The position numbers and the translations under genes are program-made. The notes beneath the pieces were generated by a model, which did not search any database, had not been told where the DNA came from, and worked only from the letters and a program-made list of their open reading frames with translations. 64,000 bases of DNA from Chloroflexi bacterium bin20 (GTDB taxonomy: Bacteria; Chloroflexota; Anaerolineae; Aggregatilineales; Phototrophicaceae): contig MPMG01000001.1 of assembly GCA_002238485.1 (NCBI GenBank), positions 496,001 through 560,000 on the forward strand. The letters run 5' to 3'. Numbering within the stretch: the first letter of the stretch is position 1; each line of letters opens with the position of its first letter. Shown piece by piece: positions 34,269-43,195 of the stretch.

Positions 34269-36191
34269 ATGACCATGCGCAGCGCAAAAACCAAAGCAAT
34301 TGCGGGAAGCATCGCCCTGATCCTGTTGCTTGTGCTGGCGACCGCCCCTACTGGCGCTGGCGATGTCGCCCTGAGCCTAAACAGCGGCGAAGAAAACGAA
34401 GTCTTCTGGATTGAAGGCGAGCCATCGCTGGTCATGAATGGCTTTGACCTGTCCGCCTTTGCTGATAACCTGCCCGTGGCCCTGGATGCAGTAACCCTGT
34501 CGGTAGAAACACCGGTGCCGGGCGGGCGCGTTGTCGTTGTGGTATATGAAGATGCGACTGGCGGTTCCCCGCACGATGCCACGCTTGCCTATCGTGAAGT
34601 CATTTCTATAAGCGAAGCTGGCAATGTGCGCATCGCCCTGGCCAAGCCTGCCTTCGTCAACGAGACGGTGGCTTGGGTCGGTTTTTATCTGCCGGTGGGC
34701 TTCCGCTTTTATGGCGATACTTCCGGCGCGTCTTCATTCACATACTGGGCGTGGACGCCGGGCGGTTCCTTCGACCTCACTTCGCCAGCGCGCGCTGTGG
34801 TGCTGGGTCCTGGCGATGGCAGCGCGCCAGTCAACATCCAGATGGATGGAATTGCGCGCATCGGCATTGAGTTGCGGCAAGCCACGGGCTTGGAATTGGC
34901 GCGTCTCGCCCCGCTTGGGCAGCAAGTGGCAGAAACAGCCGAGGTGGACGTCTCCAATTTCAAAGAACATCACAATTGCCCAGACTTTTTGTGGGATCCA
35001 GCCAGTTCCCCGCTCCGCGTGACCTGCTTCGTCGGTTCGCCAGTCGAGACGCCGGTGGTCATTCAAGATGCGCCGGATGGCTTCATTGATGTCCAGCGCG
35101 AAGGCATGCTCTACAAAGTCGTAGCGGAGAGTCTTAACGTGCTGCCCGAGCCGATTATGCACTGCATCCGCGTGCCAGAAGCGCATCGAGAAACGGCGGT
35201 GATTGGCGAGGCGCGCGATATCCCAGAGCGTTGGTATATTCTGCCCTCGGTGCGCTATGACGATATGGTCTGCGCCGACATCAGCTTCGCCAATTATGTG
35301 TCCTACTTCTTGCCGCGCAGCCCCGACGCCGTGCAGAATGTCAACCTGGTCATCGGCTGGTCGAAGGTTTCCCCGCATCCTGTCATCTGTGGCTTGCCGC
35401 TCAAGATTACGGCTGCTGTCGTCAATACCGGCCGCGAAGAATTCTTCACCAACGATGGCAACATCCGGATCAGCGTGGAGAATGTCCACCTGGAATCGGG
35501 TTTCTTGGATCCAGTTAAGGATATCATCGTGCCGGCCTGGTATTTCAAACCAGGCGACCGGCGTGGCGTTCCCATCGAGTTTTTAAATGAAGATGAACAG
35601 CTTCGCGACGGCACAAGGATTGGTGATCGCTATCGCTTGCAAATCCGCATTGACAGCAACTCTCAGGTCGAAGAGACCAGTGAATCTGACAACATCTGGT
35701 TCACGGAATACATCTTCGCGCCGCTGCATTCGACCTATCAGTGCTTTGACAAAGAACCTGACGAAGGTTCAGATCCGCATTACCCGCCGATTTGCGATAT
35801 TGATCATTACCATCCACGCATCGGGCAGGGCAAATCTCCAGGACACAATATCAACTTGGAGACCTACGGCTATGCGGTGAAGCAGCCGCTGGACCCGGAC
35901 GGATTCGGCTTTGGCTTGTACGGCTACAACAGCTGCCTGGACGCGCACTACTATGACACTCGAACCAGCACAAGTGATTACATCGAATACTGGAATGTGC
36001 GGGGCGAGCTGGACTTCGAACAGATTGGCGAGGGCCTGGGCGCTTGTGAACTCAGGGCGGCTAGTAGCGATCCGAGTGCTATAGGCAACAAGGATGCTTA
36101 TTGCAACTGCCTGGCAAACTTGCCTGGACGATTCGCAATCGGACAAGACGGGTGCGACGCCATCTGGGATCAAGTTGCGAGCGGCGGATAA
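34269..36191 (+). CDS. Secreted protein with CARDB-like domain
   Basis: The protein is about 640 residues from the ATG at 34269 (the frame extends 8 codons to a TTG). It has a signal peptide (about 9-30, ending TGAGD), beta-rich N-terminal regions, and a CARDB-like Ig-fold near 370-490 (CGLPLKITAAVVNTGREEF..., SNSQVEETSESDN), a type common in adhesive surface proteins. The C-terminal 140 residues are rich in Cys and Tyr (CLDAHYYD, CNCLANLPG). No catalytic motif is seen. It precedes membrane and glycan genes, so a cell-surface role is likely. The exact function is unknown. Confidence 0.72.
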   Translation: MTMRSAKTKAIAGSIALILLLVLATAPTGAGDVALSLNSGEENEVFWIEGEPSLVMNGFDLSAFADNLPVALDAVTLSVETPVPGGRVVVVVYEDATGGSPHDATLAYREVISISEAGNVRIALAKPAFVNETVAWVGFYLPVGFRFYGDTSGASSFTYWAWTPGGSFDLTSPARAVVLGPGDGSAPVNIQMDGIARIGIELRQATGLELARLAPLGQQVAETAEVDVSNFKEHHNCPDFLWDPASSPLRVTCFVGSPVETPVVIQDAPDGFIDVQREGMLYKVVAESLNVLPEPIMHCIRVPEAHRETAVIGEARDIPERWYILPSVRYDDMVCADISFANYVSYFLPRSPDAVQNVNLVIGWSKVSPHPVICGLPLKITAAVVNTGREEFFTNDGNIRISVENVHLESGFLDPVKDIIVPAWYFKPGDRRGVPIEFLNEDEQLRDGTRIGDRYRLQIRIDSNSQVEETSESDNIWFTEYIFAPLHSTYQCFDKEPDEGSDPHYPPICDIDHYHPRIGQGKSPGHNINLETYGYAVKQPLDPDGFGFGLYGYNSCLDAHYYDTRTSTSDYIEYWNVRGELDFEQIGEGLGACELRAASSDPSAIGNKDAYCNCLANLPGRFAIGQDGCDAIWDQVASGG

Positions 36192-36322
36192 TCCGCGAGG
36201 CGGCGTAAATTGCTAGCAGGGGTTCGCCTCTGGGCAGGGACCGAAGAGCGCTATTCCGAAAGTTGGGGGGCAGAGAATCGGGAGCGCCGATCCCCTGCGA
36301 GATTGGACAAAGAATAGATCCG

Positions 36323-37090
36323 ATGCGACTCAAGACGAACAAACGACTGGCGCGGCGCAACCGTCAGATCACCAACTATCTTTTCTTCGGCACCTTCGCC
36401 GCGTTGATTTTGGGTTTCATCATCATAAACGCCCCGCTCTTCACCACCGATGTGCCCGACACGTTGACCTTGATCGCGCAGTCGGCCATTCTGCCAGTGG
36501 CTTTTGTGCTGACGGTCGTTTCGGTACGCATGACCAACTTGTGGGCGCGCCGCCCCCGCCCGGAAGATGCCATCGAAGGCGGACTAAAAGGCTTGAGCAA
36601 CAAGAGCGTGCTCTACAATTATTATCACTTCCCTGCGCGGCATGTGCTTATCTGCCCACAGGGCGTCTTCGCCATCACCACGCGCTGGCACGACCAGAGC
36701 TTTACCTACCGCAACGGCAAGTTTCGCAGCCACAAGAACATCCTCAGCAAGTTCTTTTCGGCAATCCGCTTTGATGGCGTGGGCAAGCCGCTGCGCGATG
36801 CCGAATTCGCCTGTGCCCGCGTGCAGCGCGCCATCGACGCTGTCGCCGATGATGTCACTGTGCAGCCGCTGGTGGTTTTTATCGATCCATCCGCGGAAAT
36901 CGAATTCGAAGACGAACCGCCTTTGCCCGTCCTCTACGCCGATACCAAGAAAAGCCCGAACCTCAAAGATTTTATGCGCGACAAAAAGCGCGAGCTGGAC
37001 CAGCGCGCAGGCGATGCCAAAGCCCGCAATGCCAGCCTGATGCCGCTGACCGACGAACAGATCGAAACCTTCGAATCCGCCACCACTTGA
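36323..37090 (+). CDS. Two-TM protein with degenerate NERD-like domain
   Basis: The 255-residue protein has TM segments at about 19-41 and 48-70. A cytoplasmic domain follows that resembles the NERD (nuclease-related) fold: HVLICPQGVFAITTRW, then VQPLVVFIDPSAEIEF and LPVLYADTKKSPNLKDF. In active NERD domains the first block ends in Glu-x-Lys; here it reads Thr-Thr-Arg, so nuclease activity is unlikely. The NERD relation is my inference from pattern only. I start at ATG 36323; the ORF extends to 36263 without a clear ribosome site. Confidence 0.6.
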   Translation: MRLKTNKRLARRNRQITNYLFFGTFAALILGFIIINAPLFTTDVPDTLTLIAQSAILPVAFVLTVVSVRMTNLWARRPRPEDAIEGGLKGLSNKSVLYNYYHFPARHVLICPQGVFAITTRWHDQSFTYRNGKFRSHKNILSKFFSAIRFDGVGKPLRDAEFACARVQRAIDAVADDVTVQPLVVFIDPSAEIEFEDEPPLPVLYADTKKSPNLKDFMRDKKRELDQRAGDAKARNASLMPLTDEQIETFESATT

Positions 37091-37094
37091 GCGC

Positions 37095-38963
37095 ATGCGC
37101 CACCTGCCGCTCATCCTGATCTGTCTGCTGGGTTTTTCGCTGCGCCTGCACATGTTAGATGATGTGCCGCTGCGGGGCGATGAAGCCTTTAGCGTGCAGT
37201 ATTGGGCGGATACGCCACTGGCAATATCCCTCGGCGAGATCGCGCAGGGCGAACCGCATACTCCGCTGGTCTATGCTGTGGCGCGAGCCTGGCGCATGAT
37301 TATTGGCGGAGTGGACTCGGTGTTTGCGCTGCGATACCTAGCGGCGCTGGGCAATATCATCGGCGCGGCGGGCATCTGGGCGCTGGGCTGGCGTTTGACT
37401 GGCGAAAGGCGCATCGGCCTGGTAGCGGCGCTGCTCTGGGCGCTGCATCCCTATGAGATTTGGCACAGCCAGGAATTTCGCAATTATGGCTATTGGGCGG
37501 GCTTGAGCGTGACATCGCTGTGGCTGGGCGCGCGACTGGTCGAGCGAGATACGCGCGCCGACTGGCTGGCCTATGCGCTGATTGGCGGCTTCTGTGCGCT
37601 GACGATCTACACCGAACCATTTACCACGTTGGCGGTTGCGGGCTATGCTTTCCTGCATCGGCGCAAGGATGGACGTTTTCTGCGGCGACTGCTGGCCTTG
37701 CAGACGCTGTTCGCTGCGCTGCTGGTCATCGGCTTCGCGCTGCTGCAAGTGCGCTCGGGATATGCCCAGACCTATCCGGGATTGCAGCCGGCCTTCTCGC
37801 TGCCGGATTATGTGACTGTCTTCGTGCCAACCTTGACGCTGGGCAGCAGCATCCCGCTGGACCAGGCTGCGCTGGGCATGGCGATTTCGCTTTGGCTGGT
37901 CGCGGCTGCTGCAATCGTGCGCAGGTATCGGCGAAGAGCCTTCCATTTACTTGTGCTGGCGGCTGTGCTGCCTTTGCTTGGGTTGGGCCTGGCTTCGCAA
38001 TTCTGGGATCTTTTTCATCCGCGTTATGTGTTGTCGGTCGCGCCGGCCATCGTGCTGCTGCTGGTGATAGGCAGTTTCGGCCTGGCGGACTGGCTGCAAG
38101 GTTGGTTTCGTCTGGACTCTAGCGTATTGGCGCTGCTGCTGCTTTCACCCTGGGTTGCTCTGGCGGCGCAGACCCTGGACGCGCACTATAACAATGCGGT
38201 TTTTCGCAAGGCGCCGGCCTGGGACGCGCTGGGCGCATTCCTCAACGAACGGGTATCCGAGCGCGACCTCGTCATCCAGCTGGCGGGCGATGCGGCATTT
38301 GGCTACTACTATCGTGGCGCAGCGCCCGATATCGGTTTGCCTGTGAACGGCGACCAATCGATCGCGGATATTCAAGCAAGTTTGCAGGACCTGGTTGGCG
38401 ACTACGAAAGTGTATATGTCGCCGCGCGTGAACAAGCTGGCTGGAGCAATGCCGGCGCGGTCGATGCCTGGCTTGGCGAACAGTGGCAAGAAGTCCTGCG
38501 CAGCCATGCGGACGGCATGCCTGTCCGGCAGTATCGATCGCGGCAGGTGGAAGCGAGCGACGCGCCACTGGTGAATTTTGCTGGACTTGTCTCCTTGCTG
38601 CGATATGAATTTCATCCTAAACCACTGCCCAGCGGCGAATGGCTTCTGTGGCTGGATTGGCAGCCGCGGGCACACAGCGCGCGCGCCTTGAAGACTTTCG
38701 TGCATGTTTATGCAGTCGGCGAAACAGGACTTGACGGGCTGACCACGCAAGCCGACCAGGTTCCACAGGCAGGGGGGTTGGATTCACGCGAGTGGAATCT
38801 ACAAAGTCCCTTCCGCGATGTGGTCTATCTGCCGGCGGATGGCCTGGCGGCTGGCAATTACGAAATCCACCTCGGCTGGTATGACGAAGCAACCGGCAGA
38901 CGACTGCAAACCGAACAAGGCGCGGATATCCATACGCTGCTGAGATTCCAGCACGGCGACTGA
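37095..38963 (+). CDS. GT39-type membrane glycosyltransferase
   Basis: The 622-residue protein has about 11 hydrophobic helices in its first 400 residues. It carries the ArnT/PMT-like signature PLRGDEAFS at about 25-33, whose Asp-Glu is the catalytic or metal site in GT-C enzymes. GT39 enzymes transfer a sugar from a polyprenyl-phosphate donor to a protein or lipid outside the membrane. The C-terminal 200 residues form a soluble domain ending in a beta-rich part. It follows the NERD-like gene by 4 nt. The acceptor is unknown; GDP-mannose made by ManC could supply the donor, which is only a suggestion. Confidence 0.78.
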   Translation: MRHLPLILICLLGFSLRLHMLDDVPLRGDEAFSVQYWADTPLAISLGEIAQGEPHTPLVYAVARAWRMIIGGVDSVFALRYLAALGNIIGAAGIWALGWRLTGERRIGLVAALLWALHPYEIWHSQEFRNYGYWAGLSVTSLWLGARLVERDTRADWLAYALIGGFCALTIYTEPFTTLAVAGYAFLHRRKDGRFLRRLLALQTLFAALLVIGFALLQVRSGYAQTYPGLQPAFSLPDYVTVFVPTLTLGSSIPLDQAALGMAISLWLVAAAAIVRRYRRRAFHLLVLAAVLPLLGLGLASQFWDLFHPRYVLSVAPAIVLLLVIGSFGLADWLQGWFRLDSSVLALLLLSPWVALAAQTLDAHYNNAVFRKAPAWDALGAFLNERVSERDLVIQLAGDAAFGYYYRGAAPDIGLPVNGDQSIADIQASLQDLVGDYESVYVAAREQAGWSNAGAVDAWLGEQWQEVLRSHADGMPVRQYRSRQVEASDAPLVNFAGLVSLLRYEFHPKPLPSGEWLLWLDWQPRAHSARALKTFVHVYAVGETGLDGLTTQADQVPQAGGLDSREWNLQSPFRDVVYLPADGLAAGNYEIHLGWYDEATGRRLQTEQGADIHTLLRFQHGD

Positions 38964-38979
38964 ATAAAGGGCGAATCAG

Positions 38980-39009
38980 TTGGCGCGAATCGCCTCTCAC
39001 AAGTAGACT
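38980..39009 (+). promoter_or_regulatory. Promoter of the LysM/TIM-barrel gene
   Basis: TTGGCG (38980-38985) and TAGACT (39004-39009) are 18 bp apart. Transcription would start about 33 nt before the GTG at 39049. Confidence 0.45.
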
Positions 39010-39048
39010 GCTGGCGTAAATAAGCCAGATTCTGGCAGGAGAATGCAA

Positions 39049-40578
39049 GTGAGCCGCGCCTTCATTCTGTGGATCTTGTTGTTTGTATGGCTATTCCCGG
39101 CGGTTGCTGGTGCGCAAGATGCCGAACCCGCTGCGCCCAGGGAGTTGATAAACTATACGGTGCAATATGGCGACACGCTCTACGGTATTGCCAAGCGATA
39201 TGCGGTCTCTGTCGATGACTTGTTCAGCCTGAACGAACTGCGCGAAGGCGCCGTGCTCGGGGTGGGCGAGGTGCTACTCGTGCCGCCTCTGGATGGTTCG
39301 CGCTTTTTCCAGTACGAGATTAAATCGGGCGATACGTTGTATACGCTGGCGCGGCTCTTCGGCACATCGCAAGCCGAACTGATTCGCCTGAATGGCGTCG
39401 CTGCCGAGTCGCTGCGCGCCGGGCAGAGCATCCTGGTTCCACACGCGCCAACAATCCCGCCCAAGCCAGGATTTGGCTTTGGGATTCATATTTTTGTCGA
39501 AAGCGGCGCTGCGGACGAGCTGGCAGAGCAGGCAAAGCAGCTGGGCGTCAACTGGGCAAAAATTGATGTAGCCTGGTCGCAGATTGAAGCCGAACAAGGC
39601 AGCGCAGACTACGCTGACCTGGATGCCTTCGTCAAAGCGCTGGATGCGGCGGGCCTCAAGCTGCTGCTGACTATCTTCGACGCGCCCAACTGGAGCCGCG
39701 CCAGCTACCGTGAGAATATGAACAGCGCGCTGCTGGCCTATGGCGGACCGCCGGCCGATCTCAATGACTTCGCTGCATTTCTCGCGCAGACCGTGGCGCG
39801 TTATGCGGATATCGTGGATGCTTACGAAATCTGGAAAGCGCCTAACCTGCTGAAATACTGGAATGTGCCCGTCTATGAGCAGCCTCCGGAAGAAACCGCG
39901 GAGGGCGATTATGGTTTGCCCGATGCGATTGCCTTAGGCTCGGCCCATTATGCCGCAATGCTGGAGCTGGCCTATGACACGGTCAAGACGCATGACGTCG
40001 ATGCGCAGGTGATCAGCGCTGGTTTGGCGCCGGTGGGCTTCACGGACAATTATAATTCCATCGCCACGGATGTTTATCTCGACGAACTGCTGGCTGCGGG
40101 CGCGGCAGATTATGCGGATGGCATCGGCGCGATATTCAGCGCGTCTGCTGTGCCGCCGACTTTGCCATGCTGTGGGCAGCCGCCGGGCGTGGAATCGCAT
40201 TATGAGTCCTTCATCCAGAATTATGACGGGTTGATGGCGCATTATGCCGCGGCGCTGGACAAGCATGAGGTCGAGCTCCCGCTGCTGCTCACGCAAGTGG
40301 GCTGGGGCACGGCGGACGGCGCAAACCTGGCGGTGCCGGCGACCGGCTTCGAGTGGCTTAACTACACCAGCCAAGCGGAACAGGCGCTGTATGTGCGGCA
40401 GGCATATCACTTGGCGCAAGAGATGGATGCGCTGTCGGCGATGTTCCTCTACAACTTGAATGGCTGCGCTGTCGGCGATGTAGAAGCTTGTTTCTTCAGC
40501 CTGGTGGATGCGGAAGGCGCGCGCCGTCCGGTCTTCGCTGCCTATGAAGCGGCGCCAAAAGCCGCCAGTCCGCAGTAA
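39049..40578 (+). CDS. Secreted protein with two LysM domains and a glycosidase-like barrel
   Basis: A signal peptide (about 1-24, ending AGAQD) is followed by two LysM domains (YTVQYGDTLYGIAKRY near 36 and YEIKSGDTLYTLARLF near 88). A domain of about 350 residues follows that looks like a (beta/alpha)8 glycoside hydrolase of the GH39/cellulase type (VNWAKIDVAWSQIEA, YEIWKAPNLLKYW, LLTQVGWG). In clan-A enzymes an Asn-Glu pair carries the acid; here EIWKAPN has no such pair, so activity is uncertain. AGGAG is one base before the ATG at 39043 but 7 nt before the GTG at 39049, so I choose GTG. LysM suggests binding to peptidoglycan or other GlcNAc polymers. Confidence 0.75.
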   Translation: MSRAFILWILLFVWLFPAVAGAQDAEPAAPRELINYTVQYGDTLYGIAKRYAVSVDDLFSLNELREGAVLGVGEVLLVPPLDGSRFFQYEIKSGDTLYTLARLFGTSQAELIRLNGVAAESLRAGQSILVPHAPTIPPKPGFGFGIHIFVESGAADELAEQAKQLGVNWAKIDVAWSQIEAEQGSADYADLDAFVKALDAAGLKLLLTIFDAPNWSRASYRENMNSALLAYGGPPADLNDFAAFLAQTVARYADIVDAYEIWKAPNLLKYWNVPVYEQPPEETAEGDYGLPDAIALGSAHYAAMLELAYDTVKTHDVDAQVISAGLAPVGFTDNYNSIATDVYLDELLAAGAADYADGIGAIFSASAVPPTLPCCGQPPGVESHYESFIQNYDGLMAHYAAALDKHEVELPLLLTQVGWGTADGANLAVPATGFEWLNYTSQAEQALYVRQAYHLAQEMDALSAMFLYNLNGCAVGDVEACFFSLVDAEGARRPVFAAYEAAPKAASPQ

Positions 40579-40581
40579 GTC

Positions 40582-41673
40582 CTAGCTGTTGCTCCAGTCG
40601 AAGCGCCTCCAGCTGCCTTGCTCGCCGACAAAGTAATAGACGCCCGCTTGATTCTGCCGCGCCACACTGGCACGCCATTGCAGGCTGTGAATCTCGCCAT
40701 CGTGGGGCGCAAAGGCGACTGGCACGCGATAGCTGTTGGCTCTTGTGCGCTGGCGATGATCGCTCGCGTTGGTCTGGTTGCGCAGCTCGACCAGGTAGAC
40801 ATCATCCTCGCTCAGCCCGCTGACCCCCACCCATTGCAAGACCAGTTCGCGCGAATTGATGCGCTCGCCCTCAGCAGGATAAAGCAGGCGCGGCGCGTGT
40901 TTGGTGGCGGTTGGCGTTGGCGTCTCCAAGCCCGTTGGCGTGGGAAAGCGCGTTGGCGAAGGTGTCGGCTGCGGCACCTGGATGCACGCGCCGATGTTCA
41001 ATATGGGCACACAATCTTCGCCCCCCGCCAGCAATGTGAAATTGCAGCCCGACCAGTTCAAATCGCTGTTGAGATCGCTCAGAATCTCTAGTGTTGTGTT
41101 GTAGCGCTCGGCGATCGAGACCATGGTGTCGTTGGCGATCACCGTGTGGCAGCCCAGTGACGAGCCTGTTTCCAGGCCTGTCCTGCTGTCGATGCCGATA
41201 GTTGCCAGGAGCTCGACAGTGGCATCTGCGCCGGCTGGGGTTGCGGTGGCGGTGGGGCGGGGAATGCGGATGGTCTGTCCGACCGGAACGAAGTCGATGC
41301 TGAATACGCTGTCATTCAGCCGCACGACTTCTTGCGCGACTTCCAATTGGTAGCCATAGCCGAAGACCTGAATGATGCCCATGAGCGTGTCGTCCGCCTG
41401 CACTTCGTATTCAAAATAGGCTGGACTAGGACTTGGCGAAGGCGGCACGGTCGGCGACGGCGTATCGGTGTCAGGCGCGGCATGCACAGTCGCTGTCGGA
41501 CTGTCGAGCTGGCGCGTGGGCAATGGCGCAACAGTCGGGCGTGGACTGGGCGTCTGGGTGGCGCTTGCGACTGGACTCGGCGTCGTGGTCGGCAGCTGGA
41601 CAGGTCGCAGGTTGCAGCCAGCCATCAACAAGCTTGCCAACGTCAGCACAGCCAAGAGTCGAAGGCGCGTCAC
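40582..41673 (-). CDS. Pro/Thr-rich LysM lipoprotein
   Basis: The 363-residue protein starts at GTG 41673, overlapping the upstream stop by 4 nt (GTGA). It has a lipoprotein signal ending LLMAGC, so the mature protein is probably lipid-anchored. A Thr/Pro/Ser linker follows, then a LysM-like module (YEVQADDTLMGII), a second with Cys pairs (CHTVIANDTMVSIAERY), another Pro/Thr linker, and a C-terminal beta-sandwich-like domain with RINSRELVLQWVGV. The layout matches that of the upstream gene, so the two are paralogues. The function is unknown but clearly at the cell surface. Confidence 0.75.
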   Translation of the reverse strand: MTRLRLLAVLTLASLLMAGCNLRPVQLPTTTPSPVASATQTPSPRPTVAPLPTRQLDSPTATVHAAPDTDTPSPTVPPSPSPSPAYFEYEVQADDTLMGIIQVFGYGYQLEVAQEVVRLNDSVFSIDFVPVGQTIRIPRPTATATPAGADATVELLATIGIDSRTGLETGSSLGCHTVIANDTMVSIAERYNTTLEILSDLNSDLNWSGCNFTLLAGGEDCVPILNIGACIQVPQPTPSPTRFPTPTGLETPTPTATKHAPRLLYPAEGERINSRELVLQWVGVSGLSEDDVYLVELRNQTNASDHRQRTRANSYRVPVAFAPHDGEIHSLQWRASVARQNQAGVYYFVGEQGSWRRFDWSNS

Positions 41674-42980
41674 GAGCTGGTTCCTGTGCCTGGCCAGACA
41701 AAGCTGCGTTCTCCCGACGCATGCTTGACAGCGCCGCTCTGCGTATCGACGACGCTGACCTGCCAGATATACGTGTGGCGAGCATCGTCGGTCGCAGCCC
41801 ACCGGCTGGGGATGATGAAGAAAAGTTCGCGCGTATCGGCGCTGTAGGTGACGCTTTTGTCAACCGAGGTGACCGTGACGCGATAGCTATCGTTTTCATT
41901 CAGTCTGCCCGTGCCCACCCAGCGCAGGGTCACTTGCTCGTCTGCCGCGAAGAAGGTTTGCTCTGGGGGATCTTGCAAGAGCGGCGCGTTGAAGGTGGCG
42001 GTGGCTGTCGGCGTGGGCGTCTCGCTGCCAGTCGCCGTGGGAATGGCTGTTTGGGTTGGCGTTGGCGCTGGCACGCGGACGCGCTGATTTTCACTGAGTT
42101 GCACGGTGCATTCTGGTCCACCAAAAGCTGCGCTGAAGTCGCAGAGCGAGAATTTGAGTTCGGGATTCAAGTCGGATAAGCCCTTGGCATTTGTGTCATA
42201 TCGTATGGCAATGGAAATCATCGAATCGCCCCTGCGCACAATGTGCCACATCAAGCCGGGCAGCAATGTTGGCGTGACAGTGGGCGCGAAGGGGTCAAAT
42301 GCCAGCAGTGCCAGGGCGCTTTCTGCTGCGGCGCTGTCTGCGGCGGGGGTGGCGCTTGGCGCTGCGGTGGCCAGCGGGTCGATAGTCGGCGTTGGAGGAG
42401 GCACGCGTATCAACTGCCCAGCGCGGATGAATGCTTCGTCGGCGATGCCATTCAGCGCCATGACAGTCGGCATGATTTCTAGGTTCTGGTGTCCGCAAGC
42501 CAAAATGATGCCGATAAGCGAGTCGCCGGCTGCCACTTCGCGCAGGCAGGGCGCGGGTGTCGGCGTATCACTGGGGATTCGTGTAGGCGCTGGGCTGGGT
42601 GTATGGCTGGCAGTGGGTGGTCCCGGCGTGACTGTGGGACCGCCCATGCGTGTTGGCGTTTCAACAATCGCAACCGGCGGCGCATGGCGTGAATCCTCGG
42701 TCTGGCGCGCCAGCAGCAGAGCGCCCGCTGCCGAAGCCAGGCACGCGACCAAAAGCACGATCAACCAGGCGCTGAGCAGCTGACCGCGCCGCCGCAGGGA
42801 GGCTTCTGCCAGATCAGTTTCGCCGCGCCGGAAGTCGTATTGCGTCTGCTGTTCCCGATCGGCGATGGCATCGATGCTGGGCGCGATGTGTTCGATGCCG
42901 GCGCCACAATTGACGCAAGCTGCCGCGCCGCGTTGATTGCGCGCCTGGCAGATCGGGCAGACTTTGTTAGCTTGGCTCAA
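41670..42980 (-). CDS. Zinc-ribbon, single-TM, double-LysM protein
   Basis: The 436-residue protein starts with TTG at 42980, preceded by GAGGA at 7-nt spacing. The N-terminus has a zinc ribbon (CPICQARNQRGAAACVNCG), then a TM helix (about 69-91). Outside it lie Pro/Thr linkers, LysM-like modules (REVAAGDSLIGIILACGH and WHIVRRGDSMISIAIRY) and a C-terminal sandwich domain (QVTLRWVGTG) shared with the downstream lipoprotein. A cytoplasmic ribbon joined to an external LysM array suggests an envelope sensor or anchor; this is inference. Confidence 0.75.
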   Translation of the reverse strand: MSQANKVCPICQARNQRGAAACVNCGAGIEHIAPSIDAIADREQQTQYDFRRGETDLAEASLRRRGQLLSAWLIVLLVACLASAAGALLLARQTEDSRHAPPVAIVETPTRMGGPTVTPGPPTASHTPSPAPTRIPSDTPTPAPCLREVAAGDSLIGIILACGHQNLEIMPTVMALNGIADEAFIRAGQLIRVPPPTPTIDPLATAAPSATPAADSAAAESALALLAFDPFAPTVTPTLLPGLMWHIVRRGDSMISIAIRYDTNAKGLSDLNPELKFSLCDFSAAFGGPECTVQLSENQRVRVPAPTPTQTAIPTATGSETPTPTATATFNAPLLQDPPEQTFFAADEQVTLRWVGTGRLNENDSYRVTVTSVDKSVTYSADTRELFFIIPSRWAATDDARHTYIWQVSVVDTQSGAVKHASGERSFVWPGTGTSS

Positions 42981-43015
42981 GCCGCTTCCTCATCAAACCA
43001 AGTGCTCCCGCCACA

Positions 43016-43021
43016 AGTATA
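43016..43021 (-). promoter_or_regulatory. -10 element of the LysM gene pair
   Basis: TATACT on the minus strand lies about 36 nt before the TTG start at 42980; no convincing -35 is seen. Confidence 0.35.
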
Positions 43022-43104
43022 CTGAATGGCGACGCCGCTCGCTCACGCGCAGAGCAAGGGGCGTGGTGATTCCTGTGGATGTGCGACATCAAATAGCCAT
43101 GTCG

Positions 43105-43168
43105 GGGCGACTTTGCCAGTCGCCCAAATTCAAGTATTTACTGCTGCGGGCGACTCACAGAGTCGGCC
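43105..43168. repeat. Two tandem GGGCGACT hairpins in the valS-LysM gap
   Basis: GGGCGACT-TTGCC-AGTCGCCC (43105-43125) is a perfect 8-bp stem with a 5-nt loop. A second near copy, GGGCGACT-CACAG-AGTCGGCC (43148-43168), follows 22 nt later. They lie just after the valS stop and could terminate or stabilise transcripts, but there is no T tract. The rest of the 215-bp gap shows only the -10 for the LysM pair. Confidence 0.6.
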
Positions 43169-43195
43169 TTGCCAAGGACTTGATGTGCACAGATT

